A model generated the notes under the pieces. It was not told the origin of the DNA. It saw only the letters and a list, made by a program, of their open reading frames with translations, and searched no databases. From assembly GCF_016482785.1 (NCBI RefSeq), contig NZ_JAEMXM010000001.1, positions 248,001-312,000 on the forward strand: DNA of 64,000 nt, written 5' to 3'. The stretch comes from Paenibacillus alkalitolerans. Lineage in GTDB: Bacteria > Bacillota > Bacilli > Paenibacillales > YIM-B00363. Shown here one piece after another: positions 43,183 to 52,336 of this stretch (position 1 is its first letter; each line of letters opens with the position of its first letter). The translations under genes were made by a program, and so were the position numbers.

Positions 43183-45575
43183 TTGAAACCCGTAAGTATA
43201 CGCGGAGCAAAGTTACATAATTTGAAGTCCCTTAATTTAGATGTTCCGAAGGGAAAACTGGTTGTTATTACTGGGGTAAGCGGTTCAGGGAAATCAACAT
43301 TAGCTTTTGATTTATTGTATCGTGAAGGGAAGCGGAGGTATGATCGGGCGGTAGGTTCGACGAGTTTTGAAGAACATGACGGCTTCGATGAAATGTCCGG
43401 ATTATTACCTACCGTGGCCGTGGAACAAAGAATCATTCGGCAATCCAACCCCAGAAGTCTAGTGGGAACAAGAACTCAATTACTTGGGCTAATGCAGATA
43501 GTATATTCAATCGCAGGAAATTACCACTGTAGCATCTGCGGTGGTAAAACAAATTTTCAGCGTAAATGCAAAGACTGTGACCTTGCAATGGATCCATTAC
43601 CGACTTCATATTTTAACTTCAATTCTCCGCTTGGTATGTGCTTGCAATGTTTTGGTACCGGACGTATATCGATCATCAGTGAACAAGAAGCTCTGAAGAA
43701 TATGGATCGCTTTTCTATTATACGTGGAACGCCTGGAAAACTAAAAGATGGCGTAAAACGGCTAGGGAAGGCATACGGATTTAACCCGAATGATTCATAC
43801 TACACCTTGTCTCCTGATGCACAACATGTATATTTGCATGGAGATTTATCCGTTGGGTATGAAGGATTACTACCCTATCTGACTCGTTTAGGAGTAGGTA
43901 ATGAAACCGACGGATCAACAGTCTGTCCATCTTGCAGAGGCTCCAGAATTGGGGAAGAAGCCCGGAATATAACCATTCAAGGGATGAATATCAGCGAACT
44001 GGCACAACTCACGTTGCGTGAACAAGCTTCATTCTGGGAGAAGGCGGTCAATGGAATCGTCTCTGCAGAGCTAAACCTGAGCGGGGTTTTAAAACGTATA
44101 CAGAAACAGATAAACCAGCTTTGTGATGTCGGTCTATCTCACCTTTCATTATACCGGCGCACACCTAGCTTAAGTGGTGGGGAGTTACAAAGATTATTTC
44201 TGGCTTCACATTTGGAATCGGAATTGGAAGGACTCATTTATGTTTTCGATGAACCTTCAGTAGGATTGCATGAGAGAGAAAAAAGCCGTCTGATTCAGCG
44301 CCTAACAGAATTAGTGAATCAAGGAAACAGTGTGATTGTCGTAGAGCATGATTTTGGCATCATTCAATCTGCCGACGAAATCGGTCCTGGTGCGGGTACT
44401 GATGGAGGACGAGTGGTTTATCATGGCGATCTGATGGGGTATTTAGCTTGCCCGGATTCATTGATTGCTCCATTACTTAAACATCCTACTCCATTTATTC
44501 TTGAAGATAAACAATCTCCATTATCGATTCCACACCAAGACTAACTATTCGTAACGCCAGAACCCATAATTTAAAAAATATCACTGTCTCTTTCCCTCTT
44601 GGGGTAATGGTCGGAATAGCAGGTGTTTCAGGAAGCGGTAAGAGCAGCCTGATCTCGTCCACTTTGGTCCCGTTATTAGCTAAGTCCTTTCAAACCTTGA
44701 AAACTGATCTCAGCGAAGAGAGTGAGATAGATGACGAGGAAGGATCTTCAGAGGAAATATTGACAGGTACATTGCTTATAGGGGCCGAAATGTTAAAAGG
44801 GGTCTCCGTTGTTACTCAAGCTCCAATTGGACGGACAAAGACATCCACGCCGGCAAGCTATATCGGAATATGGGATGGCATTAGAACTTTATTTGCATGC
44901 CAAAGAGAAGCAAAAGAGCTAGGATTATCGCCCGGTGATTTTTCCTTTAATTCGACCGGCGGATGCTCCGAATGTAATGGAGAAGGGAAAATTAAAAAAG
45001 AATTACGAGGCTATGCATTGACCTGGCCTTGCCATATTTGCAATGGAACGCGGTATCGCCCGGAAATCCTACAAATTACGTTCAGGGAAAAGAATATAGC
45101 CGATGTTTTAGATATGACTGTGTCTGAAGCAGTTCACTTTTATGAAAGTGAAACCTCTATAACCGGACCATTAAAAATACTGGAAAAGGTCGGAATGGGT
45201 TATGTAACATTAGGGCAGTCGGCCGTTACCATCAGTGGCGGGGAAGCACAACGGATTAAGTTGGCCAAAGAATTGGGACGTAATCGTACTGGTAATATCT
45301 TGTATATTTTAGACGAACCGACAACGGGATTAAGTTGTGTGGATTCTAACCGACTCATGGTAGTTCTGAGAAAACTGGTTGACAAAGGAAACTCGGTATT
45401 AGTTATCGAGCATGACTTGTCGGTATTGGCGGCATGTGATTGGGTCATTGAGTTGGGGCCTTCTGGGGGGAGTGAAGGCGGCGAGGTAATAGCTGAAGGT
45501 TCACCTGACATGCTTGCGAATATATCTAGTTCAATTATTGGAACATACTTCAAGAAGGGGGCAATGTATGACTAG
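43183..45575 (+). pseudogene. UvrA-like tandem ABC ATPase, frameshifted
   Basis: About 797 residues over two frames. First half (43183-44544): Walker A GVSGSGKSTL, a zinc finger CSICGG...CKDC, then CLQCFGTG, signature SGGELQRLFLASHL and FDEPSVGLHE. Second half (to 45575): ARTHNLKNITVSFPLG, GVSGSGKSSL, CSECNGEG...CHICNGTRY, SGGEAQRIKLAKELG, LDEPTTGL. Its size and the short spacing after the first Walker A indicate the shorter UvrA2-type, which lacks the UvrB-binding region; related proteins protect producers of DNA-binding drugs. The frame is lost once between about 44515 and 44530 (one base missing restores TPRLTIRNARTHNLKN). TTG start with AAAGGAAG. Two serine hydrolase genes follow directly. 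Confidence 0.87.
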
Positions 45576-46518
45576 TCGATCCGCGTTATGGGATACGGTA
45601 GCTTCTCCAGAGGAACAAGAAATGGATTCGTCTAAGTTAGCGCTTGTAGACCGTGCAATTTTCAGCAGATATCCGAATGTTTTAAGTATGCTCATCGTTA
45701 GAAACAATACTATCGTCTACGAGCGCTATTATCGTCAAATTGGACCGGAGAATGCTGTCCCGGTTATGTCAGTGAACAAAAGCGTTCTTTCTTCTTTAAT
45801 AGGCATAGCCTTGGATAAAGGAATCTTATCAAGTGTAGATCAAGTGGTCGCGGACCTCTTCCCAGAATTAGAGATTGATACGCAAGGAAAACGCATCACA
45901 CTAAGACATCTTCTCACGATGACCTCTGGCCTTTACTATCCACGTTTGGCTGGGGATGCTCAGCCAATTTGGCAGAGGACAATGCGAAGCAATAATTGGG
46001 CCGAATTCAGTTTAAGATTACCCATCAAGGACGTAATTGGGCAAAGCTTTAATTACAAAAATACTGATGCTTTTCTTGCAGCAGCGTGTCTTTCACGTGC
46101 TACTGGCAAGAGTATAGGTGAATTAGCGAATGAATGGCTGTTTGAACCACTTAAATTAACCATTCCTTATTGGAAAGCAGACGATCCACAGGAACTCGGA
46201 ATCGGATCGCTTTCTATGACTGCAAGAGATATGGCCAGATTCGGATTGCTCTACTTGAACGGAGGTATTCATGGAGATGATCAGATCGTTCCAAGGGAAT
46301 GGGTGATGACTTCTGTGAAAAGGCAGGTTGGAAAAAACTATGGTTACTTGTGGTGGATAGAAAAGGATGGCTTCTCCGCATCTGGTGCGGGCGGATCTCT
46401 CATAAGGATCATTCCTTCGAAGCAACTTGTCATCGTTTTTCAAGCAAAACATTTGAAGAGGTTTATAGATCCAAGAGAGATCGTAGAACGTTATTTATTA
46501 TCTGCTCTTATTGAGTAG
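45568..46518 (+). CDS. Serine hydrolase, class C beta-lactamase fold
   Basis: 316 residues from ATG 45568, overlapping the UvrA-like stop by 8 nt with AAGAAGGGGG upstream. The beta-lactamase/PBP fold has Ser-Val-Asn-Lys (MSVNKSVLSS), Tyr-x-Asn (NYKNTDAFLAA), and GSGAGGS-like ASGAGGSLIRI near the end. No signal peptide, so it is cytoplasmic. Proteins of this group are esterases, amidases or peptidases as often as beta-lactamases. Translational coupling to the UvrA-like gene suggests one functional unit. Confidence 0.85.
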   Translation: MTSRSALWDTVASPEEQEMDSSKLALVDRAIFSRYPNVLSMLIVRNNTIVYERYYRQIGPENAVPVMSVNKSVLSSLIGIALDKGILSSVDQVVADLFPELEIDTQGKRITLRHLLTMTSGLYYPRLAGDAQPIWQRTMRSNNWAEFSLRLPIKDVIGQSFNYKNTDAFLAAACLSRATGKSIGELANEWLFEPLKLTIPYWKADDPQELGIGSLSMTARDMARFGLLYLNGGIHGDDQIVPREWVMTSVKRQVGKNYGYLWWIEKDGFSASGAGGSLIRIIPSKQLVIVFQAKHLKRFIDPREIVERYLLSALIE

Positions 46519-46544
46519 TTTATGACAAAGGGGGTTTATAAATA

Positions 46545-47465
46545 ATGAATTTATCAGCCACAAATAACAGTGAACAATTTGAATCTTTAATATCCCATAT
46601 TGAACAAACAAGGAGTATTATCAATTCCTCAGCTGCAGCCGTTATAATAATTAAAGATGATCAAATTGTCACTGAATGGTACTCTGGTTACCATCATGAC
46701 AAGCCCGGGGCTAAGCCAGTAACAGCTGATTCACAGTTTAATGTATATTCAATAAGAAAAACACACATCGGACTAGCCCTAGCATTAGCTGTCATTGAGG
46801 CTGATCTTGCCCTCGATACACCGGTCCATCCATTCATTGAAGATATTTCAAAAGATGAGTTGAAAACGGTTACGATCGGAAATGTGCTTACAAAAACGAA
46901 CCCTAAATTCTTTGGACCAAATAAGATAGAGGGGGAAGGTTTGGCCGCTAGAATTGTTAAGAAAGTTACAGGAAAAACAATTGCACAATTAATAAGGGAA
47001 AAAATTTTAGAACCGTTGCAGTTAAAAAACACGGAATGGATTTCGATACCGAAAGATAATATAGTTTGTGATTTTACGGCTGGTGATGGTTACGCCTCTA
47101 TCAGATTGGAATCTGATGAGGGGGATGGTAGAAATCTTTATATGACAGCAAAAGATCTCGCATACTGGGGATATCTGTACCTAAATAATGGTGTAATTAA
47201 TGGAGCTCAAATCATCCCCAAATCCGTAATCGATCTTTCGGAAAAATTAAAATCTACTCCCGAGTATGCGAATAAGCGAATAATGGGATGGTATTTTGGT
47301 GACGACATGATGTTTGAAGCAGAAGGGGCAACAGGCTGCCATGTTGTTATCATTCCGAAATATAAAACCGTTGCAGTACGTATGTACAATCGATATGCGA
47401 CAACACACATTGAAACACTTTTAAAATGTTTAAAACATGATGTATCAACTCAAACGGCTTTATAA
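46545..47465 (+). CDS. Second serine hydrolase-like protein, short of one active-site motif
   Basis: 306 residues, ATG with AAAGGGGG upstream, 26 nt after the previous gene. Same fold: FNVYSIRKTHIGLALALAVI gives Ser-x-x-Lys. The segment that should hold Tyr-x-Asn is shortened: VTIGNVLTKTNPKFFGPNKI runs straight into AARIVKKVTGKTIAQLI, so about 40-50 residues including the Tyr motif are absent. It may be inactive, a regulator of its partner, or use another residue. It is not a simple duplicate of the first hydrolase. Confidence 0.8.
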   Translation: MNLSATNNSEQFESLISHIEQTRSIINSSAAAVIIIKDDQIVTEWYSGYHHDKPGAKPVTADSQFNVYSIRKTHIGLALALAVIEADLALDTPVHPFIEDISKDELKTVTIGNVLTKTNPKFFGPNKIEGEGLAARIVKKVTGKTIAQLIREKILEPLQLKNTEWISIPKDNIVCDFTAGDGYASIRLESDEGDGRNLYMTAKDLAYWGYLYLNNGVINGAQIIPKSVIDLSEKLKSTPEYANKRIMGWYFGDDMMFEAEGATGCHVVIIPKYKTVAVRMYNRYATTHIETLLKCLKHDVSTQTAL

Positions 47466-47502
47466 GTTTTTTAATATCCTCTGGCTAAAAATAAAACTGA
47501 AG

Positions 47503-47572
47503 CGAGGCGGCTGGCAAAGATCCAGTCGCCTCGCTGCGCTAAACGGGTAGCATAGTTGAGCAATCAGTTACG
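47503..47572. repeat. Interspersed repeat family B, copy 4
   Basis: GAGGCGGCTGG...CCAGTCGCCTC forms a strong stem, followed by GCTGCGCTAAACGGGTAGCA and TAGTTGAGCAATCA. Best-preserved hairpin of the family; it may act as terminator for the hydrolase genes. Confidence 0.6.
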
Positions 47573-47605
47573 GTTGCTTTTCAGCAAAGTCGCGATTATC
47601 TAATA

Positions 47606-47650
47606 GGCCCAAGTTCTTGTCGCTAAAAGGCCCAAGTTCTTGTCGTCCGA
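47606..47650. repeat. Repeat family A, inverted right-end type
   Basis: GGCCCAAGTTCTTGTCG at 47606 and 47629, the second continuing into TCCGA, the start of the inverted terminus (TCCGACA). A head-to-head complete copy starts 10 nt later. Confidence 0.75.
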
Positions 47651-47659
47651 TGCAAATGT

Positions 47660-47915
47660 TGTCGGACGTCAAGAACCTGGGCCGCTTCAAACCCGCATAA
47701 TAGGGCCTGTTGACAAATGCCGTTTTTGCGAAATCTGACTTTGGTAAACCCAGTATTTATGCAGGTTTTCAAATGTCAATTTCGCCAAAATGATGATTTG
47801 TCAACAGGCCCTAATACGCGGGCTTTTTTATTTATAGGCCCAAGTTCTAGTCGCGGATAGAAGACAAGAACCTGGGCCTTTTGTTGATGAACGACAAGAA
47901 CATGGTCCGTTATTC
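47660..47915. repeat. Repeat family A, copy 5, split by a MITE
   Basis: TGTCGGACGTCAAGAACCTG, GGCCGCTTCAAACCCGCATAA, then a 111-bp insertion, then TACGCGGGCTTTTTTATTTA, GGCCCAAGTTCTAGTCG, GACAAGAACCTGGGCC and CGACAAGAACATGGTCC. Removing the insertion restores the hairpin CCCGCATAATACGCGGG. Confidence 0.85.
47702..47812. mobile_element. 111-bp MITE, IS5/ISL2-like ends
   Basis: AGGGCCTGTTGACAAAT and its exact inverted copy ATTTGTCAACAGGCCCT close the element, and imperfect complementarity continues inward (TTTGCGAAATCTGAC / GTCAATTTCGCCAAAA), so nearly the whole unit can fold on itself. It is flanked by AAT on both sides (47699-47701, 47813-47815), a 3-bp duplication of the ANT type made by the ISL2 group of the IS5 family. 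No coding content. Confidence 0.88.
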
Positions 47916-47940
47916 GATTACACTATTTCATCTCCATTAC

Positions 47941-47984
47941 TTGACAATAGTACTATATACAACTATTCTATATACAATTGTAGT
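47941..47984 (+). promoter_or_regulatory. Sigma-A promoter with MarR operator
   Basis: TTGACA (47941-47946), 17-nt spacer, TATTCT (47964-47969). Over and behind it lie two CTATATACAA copies and the palindrome TACAATTGTA (47973-47982), well placed for autorepression by the MarR protein encoded next. Confidence 0.7.
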
Positions 47985-48017
47985 ATCTACTTTCTAGATT
48001 ATTGAAAGGAATTATAT

Positions 48018-48461
48018 ATGATGAAGTTGCGTCAGGGCGGATTTATAATTTCAAAAATTCATCAGTTGTCGGGGCGCATTTTTTCCAGAAAGCTCAAGGA
48101 CTATAACATTAACGATATTAACCCAGCGCAAGGCAGAATACTTTTTGCTCTTTGGCAGAAGGATAATATTCCCATTCAAGAACTTGCAAAGAAAACTGCC
48201 TTAGGTAAATCAACTCTAACCCGTATGCTAGATAAGCTCGAAGAAACTGGATTTCTTCTCCGTGTATTCCCGAACGATGACAGGCGAAAAATACTCATTC
48301 AGCTCACTGAGGAAAATAAAAAAATGAAAATAGCCTACGAACAGGTGTCCGTGGAAATGACCAAACTATATTATAAAGGATTTCAAGATAGCGAAATCGA
48401 CGAGTTTGAGAAGTATCTTGAACGGATTTTCAACAATCTCAAAGAACATGAAGCTGAGTAA
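48018..48461 (+). CDS. MarR-family regulator
   Basis: 147 residues; GAAAGGA 8 nt before ATG. The winged helix is clear: PIQELAKKTALGKSTLTRML, DKLEETGFLLRVFPNDDRRK (the DxR wing), followed by ILIQLTEENKKM. The N- and C-terminal helices make the dimer. A palindromic site in its own promoter suggests autoregulation. The PNPOx-like gene 84 nt downstream could be co-transcribed. Confidence 0.9.
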   Translation: MMKLRQGGFIISKIHQLSGRIFSRKLKDYNINDINPAQGRILFALWQKDNIPIQELAKKTALGKSTLTRMLDKLEETGFLLRVFPNDDRRKILIQLTEENKKMKIAYEQVSVEMTKLYYKGFQDSEIDEFEKYLERIFNNLKEHEAE

Positions 48462-48545
48462 AGGAGCTTCGGATATGCCAAACAGCGACATTCAAATCTC
48501 TATAAAATAAAAAAACAAGTATCTCCTAGGAGGACCGGTGCGAGT

Positions 48546-49037
48546 ATGAATTCCGAAAGCGCAATTGAAGCAGGGATCCGATCGGCAAAACAACTGCTGG
48601 TGGACGGCATCACCCCGATCGATAGAGAAGTGTGCATACAAGAGTCCCTTGATTTGTTGGAACGTTCGGAAATCGCGATGGTAGGTTCGACTGACGAAAA
48701 TGGCTACCCTCATATCAAGGCCATGTTCAAGATTGAATCGGATAAATTAAAATCCATTTGGTTCAGTACCATTACGTCATCGAGAAGGGTGTCGCAGTTT
48801 ATCCGAAATCCGAAAGCGTCGGTCTATTTTTACGATGCAGGGTGTATTGCAGGGCTATTGCTTGTCGGAGAAATGGAGGTCCTGCAGGATGCGGAATCAA
48901 AAGAACGTCTATGGAAAGAGGGGTGGGAAGTTTACTATCCTCTTGGAGTCACCGACCCTGATTATTGCATTTTAAGATTTACGGCCAAATATGGGGATTA
49001 TTACCGAGGTCTGCAAAATATCACCTTTGATATTTGA
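48546..49037 (+). CDS. Pyridoxamine 5'-phosphate oxidase-fold protein
   Basis: 163 residues, TAGGAGGAC upstream. The split-barrel flavin-binding pattern is seen in SEIAMVGSTDENGYPHIKAM, IWFSTITSSRRVSQFIRNPK, ASVYFYDAGCIAGLLLVGEM, as in general stress protein 26 and other PNPOx-like proteins. It probably binds FMN or F420 and reduces a small molecule; true PdxH residues are not obvious. Confidence 0.85.
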   Translation: MNSESAIEAGIRSAKQLLVDGITPIDREVCIQESLDLLERSEIAMVGSTDENGYPHIKAMFKIESDKLKSIWFSTITSSRRVSQFIRNPKASVYFYDAGCIAGLLLVGEMEVLQDAESKERLWKEGWEVYYPLGVTDPDYCILRFTAKYGDYYRGLQNITFDI

Positions 49038-49071
49038 GTGCATATGAAAATCGACAAAAAGGAGTATGAGG

Positions 49072-50073
49072 ATGACAAAGCTCTCGTTTAACCTCTGGAA
49101 TGATTTGGATCAATTTGATTTGGGCAATTCTAATGCACGTCCTGGAGTATATCTGGGGCAACAAGCAACTTATCTTGAAAAAACCGGCTCTGCCGTTTTT
49201 CTTCACGATGAAATCCCTTTTACCTGCTTTCGCCTTGAAGCCGAGGTTGCGATTCCTGAGCAAGTAGGGTTTATTGGGTTTGTTTTCGGCACCAAGGATT
49301 CGAAAAATTATGAGCTTATTTATTTGGCGCCAGAAGAAATTCAATATGATCCGGTTATGAATGGTTCGACGACATGGCAAATTTATAATGGCCCTATGTA
49401 TCAAAAGCCTTTGCCGAATACTACTGGGAAATGGGAAAAATTTGCCTTGGAAGTGCAACCGAACGGTGCCGCCGTTTATATGGGTGATGATACTTTCCCT
49501 CAACTGGTAATTCCTAATCTTCAGCACGGAGACCCTATTGGTAAAATAGGGTTTTGGGGGTTTTTGCCCAGCTACATTCGCAATCTTTCGATAGAGGAAA
49601 TAAAACCGACGCCCATTACGAAAAGAGAAAGAGATTTGGAAAGACTGTTAACCGAGACTTTTGTAACTGAATGGATGGTTTCACCAGTCACCGAAAACCA
49701 TTGGACGAAAGCCGTTGTGGAAGAAAACGGGATATTAAACCTTAACCGAATCTATACCGCCGAACAAGGTAGTTCAGTGCATGCGAAAAGTACTTTTTAC
49801 ATACCTGAGGAGAATGAGACTCTGCTAACTTTCGGATACAGTGATCATCTTCGTTTATGGGTAAATGACGATGAAGTATACCAAGGGTATTGGATATGGA
49901 GCCCCCCGGAAAGTGATGGACGTATTCGGTCTGACTTTGCCAGTGTTCCTGTTCGCTGGAGAGCCGGCTTCAATACAATTCGAGCAGAAATAACTAATAA
50001 CGAGTTCTTCGGCTGGGGTTTGTGTATAAAAACTGGGCTGTCAAACATGTCATTTATTACAGAAGAAAAATGA
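49072..50073 (+). CDS. Hypothetical protein with lectin-like N-terminal domain
   Basis: 333 residues from ATG 49072, 7 nt after AAGGAG; ATG 49066 is too close. Residues 1-185 look like a concanavalin-A-like jelly roll of the DUF1080/3-keto-disaccharide hydrolase type (FTCFRLEAEVAIPEQVGFIG, YELIYLAPEE, WEKFALEVQPNGAAVYMGDD, GKIGFWGF). The C-terminal part (ETLLTFGYSDHLRLWVNDDE, WRAGFNTIRAEITNNEFFGW) is a second beta-sandwich like the galactose-binding modules of glycosidases. No signal peptide and no catalytic residues are recognised. Confidence 0.6.
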   Translation: MTKLSFNLWNDLDQFDLGNSNARPGVYLGQQATYLEKTGSAVFLHDEIPFTCFRLEAEVAIPEQVGFIGFVFGTKDSKNYELIYLAPEEIQYDPVMNGSTTWQIYNGPMYQKPLPNTTGKWEKFALEVQPNGAAVYMGDDTFPQLVIPNLQHGDPIGKIGFWGFLPSYIRNLSIEEIKPTPITKRERDLERLLTETFVTEWMVSPVTENHWTKAVVEENGILNLNRIYTAEQGSSVHAKSTFYIPEENETLLTFGYSDHLRLWVNDDEVYQGYWIWSPPESDGRIRSDFASVPVRWRAGFNTIRAEITNNEFFGWGLCIKTGLSNMSFITEEK

Positions 50074-50102
50074 AATTATTCATAAACATTGGAGGCGAGT
50101 TA

Positions 50103-50327
50103 ATGCGTGGATATATTGTAAAACAAAGTGACGGATATTTTTATAGTGCAATTTCTAGAACAAAGAGAACGGCAGTTCTACACGAAGCTACATTATTCCC
50201 TTACATAGAGAATGAACAAATACAAGGTCATGGTTGGAATATTTCAATGCTTTCATTAGAAGAGGCACATGATCAAAGTCCTGAATTAATTGAAGTTGTT
50301 TACGACATAAAGTTGAATATGGTTTAG
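50103..50327 (+). CDS. Small hypothetical protein, 74 aa
   Basis: GGAGGCGAG precedes ATG 50103 by 3 nt. The product (MRGYIVKQSDGYFYSAISRT, HGWNISMLSLEEAHDQSPEL) is soluble. No family is recognised. It follows the jelly-roll protein by 29 nt and is likely in the same transcript. Confidence 0.55.
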   Translation: MRGYIVKQSDGYFYSAISRTKRTAVLHEATLFPYIENEQIQGHGWNISMLSLEEAHDQSPELIEVVYDIKLNMV

Positions 50328-50439
50328 ATTTATCGATTAATTAGTTGATATTCTTGAGGGTTAATTACAAAAGCCCGAAGCTTAGATTCTCATAAGCCAA
50401 ATAGACCAAAAATCGAAAGAACTTGAGCTGTTCCGATAA

Positions 50440-50458
50440 ACGGCCCAAGTTCTTGTCG
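50440..50458. repeat. Single family A motif at a gene break
   Basis: GGCCCAAGTTCTTGTCG. From the next base on the sequence is in frame with the aminotransferase fragment, so this motif marks the point where the gene's 5' part was lost. Confidence 0.75.
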
Positions 50459-51573
50459 CATCCGAAATTCATCAACTGCCTGTCCTTTATCAGTTTTCCC
50501 AAGCGTTAATCGATCCGAATTTGCTGCCCAATCTGTTCCTGTCCGAATATGTAAAGAAGGTGTTCGACAGTTACCCGAAATTGTTGGGAACATACTCCAG
50601 CGCTCAAGGGGACGAGGAGCTACGTGAAGCGCTTAGCCGCTTTATGGTTCGGCAGCATTGGGTGCAGTTGACCGCAAGCGAAATGGTAATCACGACCGGT
50701 GCGCAGCAAGCGATTGATTTGCTTTCCCGCATATACATCCGTTCGATGGATCCGATCTTGGTGGAAAGACCGACGTACAGCGCCGCGCTCGATATTTTCC
50801 GCCAACAGGGCGCCCGGCTTTTGCCTGTCGATATATATCCGGACGGGTACGATCTGGAGAGAGTGGAATTATTGATGAAACGGTATAAGCCGCGGCTTTT
50901 CTATATGAATCCTACTTTTCATAATCCGACGGGTTATACGGTGCCTTCTGCGCAGCGCAAGCAGCTTGTGGAGTTGGCCGAACGATACAGGTGTTTGATC
51001 ATAGAAGACGATGCGTTTCATGACATGTACTTCGACAAGCCGCCTCCGATGCCTTTAATCACTTACGATACGGAAGGGTGGGTCGTATATCTCCGCAGCT
51101 TCAGCAAATATGTGGCTCCGGGACTGAGGATTTGCTCGGTGATCGGGCGGCGCCCCGTTATCGGCTCTCTGATTACGGCGAAGTCTCTCGCAGATAACGG
51201 TACTCCGTGCGTCAATCAGAAAATTTTTCTGCATTATTTCGGGTCGGAACGGCTACAGCAGCACCAGGAAAAGCTGCGAATCGCCCTTCAAGTAAGGAGA
51301 GACATTATGGAGCGGGAATTTGCGGGTGCCGGGTGGGACTGGGTCAGTCCGCAAGGCGGGCTTAATTTGTGGGTGAAGCTGCCGGACTCGATTCCAATGG
51401 AACCGTTTTTCGCCGAATGCGTCCGGCAGTCGATATCCTTCGTCCCCGGGGCGATTTGCGACCCGCTCAGGGAAATGAAATCTTGGATCCGGTTAAGTTA
51501 TTCCTTTGTCAACGAAGGACAGCTGCGGGAGGGGGCCAGGCGGCTTACGGATATCGCGGAACGTTTCAAGTAG
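50459..51573 (+). pseudogene. MocR/PdxR-type aminotransferase lacking its GntR domain
   Basis: The fold-I PLP-dependent aminotransferase part is intact: GTYSSAQGDEELREALSRFM, TTGAQQAIDLLSRIYI, MNPTFHNPTGYTVPSAQRKQ, IEDDAFHDMYF, and Schiff-base Lys in LRSFSKYVAPGLRICSVIG. MocR regulators carry about 100 residues of GntR winged helix before this. Here they are missing: upstream the frame reaches a family A motif and a stop at about 50437. A TTG at 50521 gives 350 residues but lacks a ribosome site. It may be dead, or be expressed as a stand-alone enzyme. Confidence 0.75.
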
Positions 51574-51651
51574 ACGTCGAATTTTTGCTTTCGAGGGGCA
51601 TATTTCATTATCATATAATTAAAATGTTCCGCGAAGGAAGGAATTTCGCTC

Positions 51652-51894
51652 ATGGCACCGACTAAAGAACGCAACTTCACGCCGCTTATCGTAACGCTCT
51701 CGATTGCTGTCAATGCGATTGTGGCTATTCTCTTCTTCCTGCCGGAGGCGGAGGGGCTCGAACATATTGATTTCACGATGCCGATGCTGAACGCGGTGTT
51801 CAACAGCTTTACTTTCGTCTTTCTCCTCATGGCGCTTTATTTTATTAGGAAGAAGAATATTAAAGTTCACCGAAACTATGGACAGCTCTGTTGA
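51652..51894 (+). pseudogene. DUF420 (YozB-like) membrane protein, truncated
   Basis: TPLIVTLSIAVNAIVAILFF, MPMLNAVFNSFTFVFLLMAL, FIRKKNIKVHR matches the first half of DUF420, in which the NA.LN block and K.HR precede two further helices. After KVHR the frame turns into an unrelated sequence and stops; the last two helices are absent. CGCGAAGGAAGG lies upstream of ATG 51652, so the stump could be expressed. Confidence 0.75.
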
Positions 51895-52060
51895 AAAACA
51901 GGAAGCCTATGTTTATCTTTACGGGGTATCAACTTTTGCTTCTATGCTTGCTATGAAGAGGGGACAAAATTCGGAGCTCGCTGCAATCGCGGGATTGCTT
52001 CACCACTATTATTTCTATAAAACCGGAATCCGTGAGTTTCCTGGCCCCAACAGTTCATAA
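51878..52060 (+). pseudogene. HD-domain protein fragment
   Basis: SVEKQEAYVYLYGVSTFASM, MKRGQNSELAAIAGLLHHYY, FYKTGIREFPGPNSS. It matches the middle of small HD phosphohydrolases (AY.H..GVS..A..LA..RG...ELA..AGLLHD), but begins and ends in that region and has HH for the HD pair. It joins the DUF420 stump directly. Confidence 0.65.
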
Positions 52061-52087
52061 CGACAGGCAAGGGAGTTGACTTTCAAT

Positions 52088-52301
52088 AAGGTATTATGCC
52101 ATGCCGATCCTGGCGGGCGGCCGCTTGATTGGCCGGATGGACCCGCGTCTCGACGATAAACAAAAGCATCTTAAGGTGCAGCTGCTGCAGATCGATCCTG
52201 GAATAGATGTATCAGACCAACTACGGGCAAACATTCGTCGCGCGTTAGAATCGTTTGCCCATCTACAGCGCGGGTTGCTTAAAAGGGAGATACTTACATA
52301 G
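52088..52301 (+). pseudogene. C-terminal fragment of YcaQ/AlkZ-like DNA glycosylase
   Basis: RYYAMPILAGGRLIGRMDPR, LDDKQKHLKVQLLQIDPG, LRRALESFAHL-like end. The MP.L.GDRL.GR.D.. and DR...L.V pattern is the C-terminal winged-helix part of the HTH_42 family (interstrand crosslink glycosylases YcaQ/AlkZ). About 300 residues are missing in front. Confidence 0.7.
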
Positions 52302-52336
52302 AGCATTAATGAGACTCGGTTTAGGAGGAAACACCT

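Noticed and set aside
45568..47465. True class C beta-lactamases
   Set aside because: Neither protein has a signal peptide, and the second lacks the Tyr motif; serine hydrolase is the safer name.
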